A stretch of 9,129 nt of DNA from Gallionella sp. (GTDB taxonomy: Bacteria; Pseudomonadota; Gammaproteobacteria; Burkholderiales; Gallionellaceae). The translations under genes and the position numbers were made by a program. The stretch is taken from the NCBI GenBank assembly GCA_024654105.1, contig JANLID010000116.1, positions 1-9,129 of the forward strand, read 5' to 3'. The notes beneath the pieces were generated by a model. That model did no database searches. It was not told the DNA's origin and worked only from the letters and a program-made list of their open reading frames with translations. Shown here one piece after another: positions 6,532-9,129 of the stretch (its first letter is position 1; each line of letters opens with the position of its first letter).

Positions 6532-7491
6532 TCAGTTGTGCAGCGCGCCGCCGCAGCTGCTGCCCTGCCCCGCAGTGCAGCCGTAGCAGTGATCGGCAAC
6601 ACGAATAATATTTCCCTGCAAATCGGATTGCAGCAGGTCGCGCAGATGTGGCCGGCCTTTGCCCGGCAGCGCCAGTTCGAGCTGTTGGTTGAAATCGCAG
6701 TCATAGAGGTAGCCCTGCCAATCCACACTGACCAGATTGCGGCACATCACGTTATCAAGATTGGCTGCGGAGGAATTCCCCTTCAGCAGACGCATGTAAT
6801 CGTTGAATTGCCCCCTGGAAATCAGCGCACTGCCAAACCGCTGAATGGGCATGTTGGCGATGACGAACAGATGATTGAATACGATGCCAAAATGTTCAAA
6901 CAATTCGCGCTTGTAATCTGCCTGCAACGCAGCCTGATCGGGGGGCAGTGAAGGGCCTTGCGGGTTATAGACCAGACTCATGGTGAGTCCGCTGCCTTCA
7001 TGCCCATAACCCAGCGCGTTGAGTTGCTGAAGTGCTGCAATGCTTTTATCAAACACGCCTTCTCCGCGTTGCTTGTCCACATTGGCGGAGGAATAACACG
7101 GTAACGATGCCACCACTTCCACCTTGTGGCTGGCCAGGAATTCGCCGAGACCGTCCTGCCCAGGCTCAAACAGAATGGTCAGGTTGCAGCGGTCAATCAC
7201 GTGCACTCCCAAGGCTGTTGCCTTGCCCACCAGATCAAGGAATTTATGGTGCAGTTCCGGTGCGCCACCAGTCAAATCAAGCGTCCCAATCTTACGCGTT
7301 ACCAGCACTTGCGGAATGAGTTCGATGACCTCCTCAACCATCATCTCCTCACGATGGACACCGGCGTTGACGTGGCAATGAAGACATGACTGATTGCATT
7401 GATAACCCAAATTAACCTGTAGTATTTCCAGCCTGCCACGATGCAACGCAGGGAACTCAGTAGCCTGAAGCAAGGGTAACGTGGCATGCAT
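6532..7491 (-). CDS. arsS: Arsenosugar biosynthesis radical SAM protein ArsS
   Basis: A 319-residue radical SAM enzyme. ArsS is known to add a 5'-deoxyadenosyl group from SAM to trivalent dimethylarsenic made by ArsM, giving the precursor of arsenosugars. The 4Fe-4S motif is CNQSCLHC (Cys32, Cys36, Cys39) after LQVNLGYQ. TLDLTGGAPELH follows as the GGE-like SAM-binding strand. The C-terminal DUF3641-type region has MCRNLVSVDWQGYLYDCDFNQQL and the signature CYGCTAGQGSSCGG (Cys302, Cys305, Cys313). Some family members are selenoproteins; here the terminal motif has Cys and no in-frame UGA inside it. Start at 7491: GAGGA is spaced 5 nt from ATG, so the longer frame up to 7605 is rejected. It is the first gene of the minus-strand set. 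No arsM is present in the window, so methylated arsenic must come from elsewhere. Confidence 0.92.
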   Translation of the reverse strand: MHATLPLLQATEFPALHRGRLEILQVNLGYQCNQSCLHCHVNAGVHREEMMVEEVIELIPQVLVTRKIGTLDLTGGAPELHHKFLDLVGKATALGVHVIDRCNLTILFEPGQDGLGEFLASHKVEVVASLPCYSSANVDKQRGEGVFDKSIAALQQLNALGYGHEGSGLTMSLVYNPQGPSLPPDQAALQADYKRELFEHFGIVFNHLFVIANMPIQRFGSALISRGQFNDYMRLLKGNSSAANLDNVMCRNLVSVDWQGYLYDCDFNQQLELALPGKGRPHLRDLLQSDLQGNIIRVADHCYGCTAGQGSSCGGALHN

Positions 7492-7517
7492 AATCGTCCT
7501 CAATGTAATGGATGAAA

Positions 7518-7530
7518 GCCACTTTGTGGC
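7518..7530. promoter_or_regulatory. Palindrome in the leader of arsS
   Basis: GCCAC-TTT-GTGGC is a perfect 5-bp inverted repeat, 27 bp upstream of the arsS start codon on the minus strand. It could be an operator half-pair or a small leader hairpin. I could not place a convincing promoter for arsS around it, and it does not match the ArsR operator pattern I know. Chance is a real alternative. Confidence 0.25.
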
Positions 7531-7626
7531 CAAATTTTTCTGCGAACCGGCGATACAACTGCGCCAAAAAAAAACGCATCGCCCCAACATGCCAAAACGC
7601 ACCATGGATCGTTCGTCACGGTCATT

Positions 7627-7773
7627 TTATACCGGTTCCGCCAGCCTTTTCTTTTCATCCGCCACCGCAATACAATGCAGCGCATTCCGGGCAAGTTCTC
7701 GTTTGAATAAAGAAACTTGGTTCTTCATCAATTGCACGGAACTTGAAACCGCCACCCTAAACAATTCGAACAT
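7627..7773 (-). CDS. Possible small protein of 48 residues downstream of the RES toxin
   Basis: The frame opens with ATG at 7773 and ends with TAA at 7627. The product would be MFELFRVAVSSSVQLMKNQ... ending in DEKKRLAEPV: mostly helical in character, with an amphipathic first half and a basic/acidic tail. AAAGG lies about 4 nt before the ATG. The frame is the same as that of the upstream RES toxin gene, separated by its TAA and nine sense codons. It may therefore be a small third gene of the toxin-antitoxin operon or the remains of a C-terminal extension. I recognise no family. Codon use is more AT-rich than in the neighbours. It fills the gap to the arsS leader; an open frame of this length can arise by chance. 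Confidence 0.3.
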   Translation of the reverse strand: MFELFRVAVSSSVQLMKNQVSLFKRELARNALHCIAVADEKKRLAEPV

Positions 7774-7800
7774 GGCCCCTTTAATTGCGTGCCGCAAGTG

Positions 7801-8280
7801 TTATCGCGGTTTGACCAGTCTCGCGTCGTATGTCCACCGGCGCACCTTTGTGGCAGTGATGCGGGAAATATCAGAATGCTTAGGGTTAAGCAGAATGACG
7901 CAGTCTTCCGGCACGATGGCGGATGGCACAACCAACACAGCCGATTTATTGGATACAGCCCATTGGCTGCCAAAGCCAACGCTGGCATTACCGGCTGGAC
8001 AAGCATCCCACCCGGTTTCAAGCGATTGCACCGTCGCAATCGTTCGGGCTTTCCACACCTTTTCAGGAATGTCGATTGCTACCAGAAAACGATATAGCGG
8101 CAGGCCGCCAACATCGAGATGAACCAAGGTCTCAAGGCAAGCAAGCGAAGGCGTATCGGAACAATACAGGACAGGCAAGCCCCTTCGGTTCCAGCGGCCA
8201 CCCGTGATTTTCGCGCCCGCACCCGAAAGATCGTCAGCGGCGTAATCCGGTGCTTGCGTTGCAATACGCCAAACCCGCAT
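7801..8280 (-). CDS. RES-domain toxin of a Xre-RES toxin-antitoxin system
   Basis: A 159-residue protein with the RES domain, named for conserved Arg, Glu and Ser. RES toxins (MbcT, ParT, Res) resemble ADP-ribosyltransferases and act in the cytosol, either breaking down NAD+ or modifying a cellular target. Visible marks: MRVWRI at the N-terminus, GGRWNRRGLPVLYCS (27-41) with Arg29 and Tyr39, LACLETLVHL (46-55) with Glu50, and VPSAIVPEDCVILLNPKH (118-135) with Ser120. All three name-giving residues are intact, so it should be active. The start at 8280 shares one base with the antitoxin stop (TGATG), which couples translation and keeps the antitoxin first. A frame extension to 8403 only shadows the antitoxin gene. 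Which RES activity it has cannot be told from sequence. Confidence 0.9.
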   Translation of the reverse strand: MRVWRIATQAPDYAADDLSGAGAKITGGRWNRRGLPVLYCSDTPSLACLETLVHLDVGGLPLYRFLVAIDIPEKVWKARTIATVQSLETGWDACPAGNASVGFGSQWAVSNKSAVLVVPSAIVPEDCVILLNPKHSDISRITATKVRRWTYDARLVKPR

Positions 8281-8900
8281 CAGGCATACGCCCCGGACTG
8301 GGATTGCGCCAAAAACCGGGCAACCAGATTTTGGCCTTCCATCGTATCCATAAATTCGGCGGGCTTTTTGCCGCCCAGCGCAGGCAATGGCCGTTGCAGC
8401 CAATCACCCACCCAGCGCCCGGCATCGAAACCTTCCGCGTTGCCGGACTGTTTTACCATCGCCTCAACCTGCCCCACAAGACGCTCCAACCCCACCACCC
8501 GCTCCGATTGCTCGGCGGATAACGCCTCATTGTTTTGAATCTTGCGCACCACCGTTGACCTGGGAAGCGCCAGCGTGGAAAACAATAGCTCGTTAGACAT
8601 ATCCATTGCACGACCGATCTGCAACAAAATATTCGCCGGTACACCTTGGCGAATGATCATCACGCGCTCAAGCTCCGTAGCGGAATACAAACCCGAAGCA
8701 GTCAATGCGTTAGACCGTATGCGCGATGTCTTGGCAACTCCAGATTGTCGGGCGGCCTTCGCCCATTCTCCACACGCAGCGCTTTGTTTAGCCGCCATTG
8801 CAGCAGAAACACCAGCAGACGCCTTTGTCGGCTTGGCGCTTGTGCCGGAACGCAGCGAAACTTTTTTTGGCTTCGCTGTTACCGCTGATTGCTTATCCAT
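8280..8900 (-). CDS. Xre/MbcA-ParS-type antitoxin with basic N-terminal tail
   Basis: The 206-residue antitoxin partners the RES toxin. The C-terminal toxin-binding domain (DUF2384, MbcA/ParS/Xre type) spans about 155-206: GFDAGRWVGDWLQRPLPALGGKKPAEFMDTMEGQ, with the usual WL..P..ALGG.KP pattern and the end SGAYA that plugs the toxin's active-site cleft in family members. A Xre-like helix-turn-helix region covers about 72-145 (including LALPRSTVVRKIQNNEALSAEQSERV), for DNA binding and autoregulation. Residues 1-60 are an Ala/Lys/Ser-rich, probably disordered tail with nine lysines, which makes it longer than usual homologues of about 120-160 residues. Start at 8900: AGGAG is spaced 7 nt from ATG. 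A longer frame to 9056 is rejected because it reads through the promoter region. Autorepression is likely, given palindromes overlapping the promoter. Confidence 0.9.
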   Translation of the reverse strand: MDKQSAVTAKPKKVSLRSGTSAKPTKASAGVSAAMAAKQSAACGEWAKAARQSGVAKTSRIRSNALTASGLYSATELERVMIIRQGVPANILLQIGRAMDMSNELLFSTLALPRSTVVRKIQNNEALSAEQSERVVGLERLVGQVEAMVKQSGNAEGFDAGRWVGDWLQRPLPALGGKKPAEFMDTMEGQNLVARFLAQSQSGAYA

Positions 8901-8912
8901 GATCTCTCTCCT

Positions 8913-8924
8913 GCTCAAATGAGC
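8913..8924. promoter_or_regulatory. Palindrome between promoter and SD of the antitoxin gene
   Basis: GCTCA-AA-TGAGC is a perfect 5-bp inverted repeat just downstream of the predicted -10 box and just before the antitoxin SD. This is a suitable place for autorepressor binding by the Xre antitoxin, or for a small leader hairpin. No protein-binding consensus is known to me for this family member. Confidence 0.35.
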
Positions 8925-8928
8925 TTTA

Positions 8929-8958
8929 ATTCTAGCCCATCCGGTTAAAACATGTTCA
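8929..8958 (-). promoter_or_regulatory. Predicted sigma-70 promoter of the Xre-RES operon
   Basis: On the minus strand a -10 box TAGAAT (8934-8929, five of six consensus bases) follows a -35 box TGAACA (8958-8953, four of six) at 18-bp spacing. This predicts a short leader carrying the AGGAG SD. The -35 overlaps the palindrome AACATGTT. Confidence 0.5.
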
Positions 8959-8967
8959 CGTATTAAC
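8944..8967. promoter_or_regulatory. Candidate antitoxin operator over the -35 box
   Basis: AACATGTT (8949-8956) is a perfect 8-bp palindrome overlapping the predicted -35 box. Outside it, GTTAA (8944-8948) and TTAAC (8963-8967) form a second inverted repeat, not quite concentric with the first. Binding here would block RNA polymerase, as expected for an autoregulating antitoxin. This is inferred from position and symmetry only. Confidence 0.4.
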
Positions 8968-8975
8968 AAAGAACC

Positions 8976-8988
8976 GGGGTCTGTCCCC
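8976..8988. repeat. Near-palindromic GGGG/CCCC motif at the transposase remnant boundary
   Basis: GGGGTCTGTCCCC pairs at all positions except one T-T about its central T. I recall similar GGGGACAGACCCC strings as dispersed intergenic repeats, some near REP-associated transposases, but could not check this. It lies directly before the 11-bp tandem duplication that borders the IS4 remnant. Confidence 0.35.
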
Positions 8989-9009
8989 CATGGCACCACC
9001 ATGGCACCA
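8988..9009. repeat. Tandem duplication of an 11-bp unit
   Basis: CCATGGCACCA occurs twice in direct succession (8988-8998 and 8999-9009). The second copy contains the ATG that opens the transposase remnant frame. It looks like a replication-slippage or end-joining scar at the junction between the toxin-antitoxin upstream region and the IS4 remnant. Confidence 0.8.
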
Positions 9010-9129
9010 CTGGAGATGGATGTGTTGCGGTGCAAATCACAGCCGATGGTGGACAAAGAGATTGCGGTGTATTTCCTGGCCTACAACCTGGTGCGCTGGG
9101 CGATGGCGAAAGCGGCATTGCTGGCGGAC
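9001..9129 (+). pseudogene. IS4-family transposase, 5'-truncated, continues past the window
   Basis: Forty-three codons are open from ATG 9001 to the right edge, giving MAPLEMDVLRCKSQPMVDK...EIAVYFLAYNLVRWAMAKAALLAD. This matches the region shortly after the catalytic Glu in IS4-type DDE transposases, where a TTM.(M/L)DVLRCK....V.KEI....LAYNLVR pattern is standard. In frame, Thr-Thr lies just before the ATG, so homology may begin a few codons earlier. The N-terminal and catalytic Asp-Asp-Glu parts, about 300 residues, are absent, since only the promoter region of the divergent antitoxin gene lies upstream. It is therefore a dead remnant, at least on its 5' side; the 3' end cannot be judged. 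Its presence marks the toxin-antitoxin region as accessory DNA. Confidence 0.8.

Noticed and set aside
6532..6573. Selenocysteine-containing ArsS
   Set aside because: The C-terminal signature is complete with Cys313. The only UGA comes after Asn319 as an ordinary stop, and I saw no SECIS-like structure.
7565..7574. T9 tract on the minus strand as an intrinsic terminator after the toxin operon
   Set aside because: Only a 4-bp GCAT/ATGC stem with a 9-nt loop precedes it, too weak for a supported terminator. It is left as a homopolymer tract.
7481..8122. A 213-codon plus-strand frame opposite the RES toxin
   Set aside because: It is antisense to a clear RES domain and has a low-complexity, unfamilial translation. 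The minus-strand genes explain the region.
8280..9056. Antitoxin start at 9056 giving 258 residues
   Set aside because: That extension would run through the predicted promoter, the palindromes and the IS4 remnant. A strong AGGAG SD sits correctly before ATG 8900.

Overview
The window looks like chromosomal DNA of a Gram-negative proteobacterium. Signal peptides and multi-pass inner-membrane glycosyltransferases are present, Shine-Dalgarno (SD) motifs are of AGGA type, and base composition is moderately GC-rich. The arsenosugar-type gene set resembles clusters known from betaproteobacteria such as the Gallionella/Nitrosomonadales group. That placement is inference; no rRNA or other marker gene is present.

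Left part (1-2949): the 5' end of a secreted DUF547 protein gene runs off the left edge on the minus strand. A 141-bp foldback element follows, with 18-bp terminal inverted repeats and a 4-bp target duplication; I read it as a MITE. Next is a minus-strand GT-C (GT87/MptB-like) polyprenol-phosphate-sugar glycosyltransferase. A plus-strand gene for an exported two-domain rhodanese diverges from it, and the two 5' ends overlap by 80 bp.

Middle (2965-7491): five minus-strand genes, read from right to left, form a compact, probably co-transcribed set. They are an ArsS-like radical SAM protein, a TVP38/TMEM64 (VTT) membrane protein, a TIGR04283-type GT2, a TIGR04282/DUF2064-type transferase overlapping it by 4 nt, and a large membrane-bound processive GT2 of the cellulose synthase/glucomannan synthase type. 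The first four make up the arsenosugar-associated gene set. ArsS adds a 5'-deoxyadenosyl group to a methylated arsenical, and the glycosyltransferases would elaborate or export the product. No arsM or arsR lies in the window. The set converges on the rhodanese gene, with a 15-bp palindrome at the junction.

Right part (7627-9129): accessory DNA. A type II toxin-antitoxin pair (Xre/MbcA-ParS-type antitoxin, then RES-domain toxin, overlapping by 1 nt) has its own recognisable promoter and palindromic candidate operators. A possible 48-codon ORF follows the toxin in the same frame. At the right edge is a 5'-truncated IS4-family transposase on the plus strand, beginning at an 11-bp tandem duplication.
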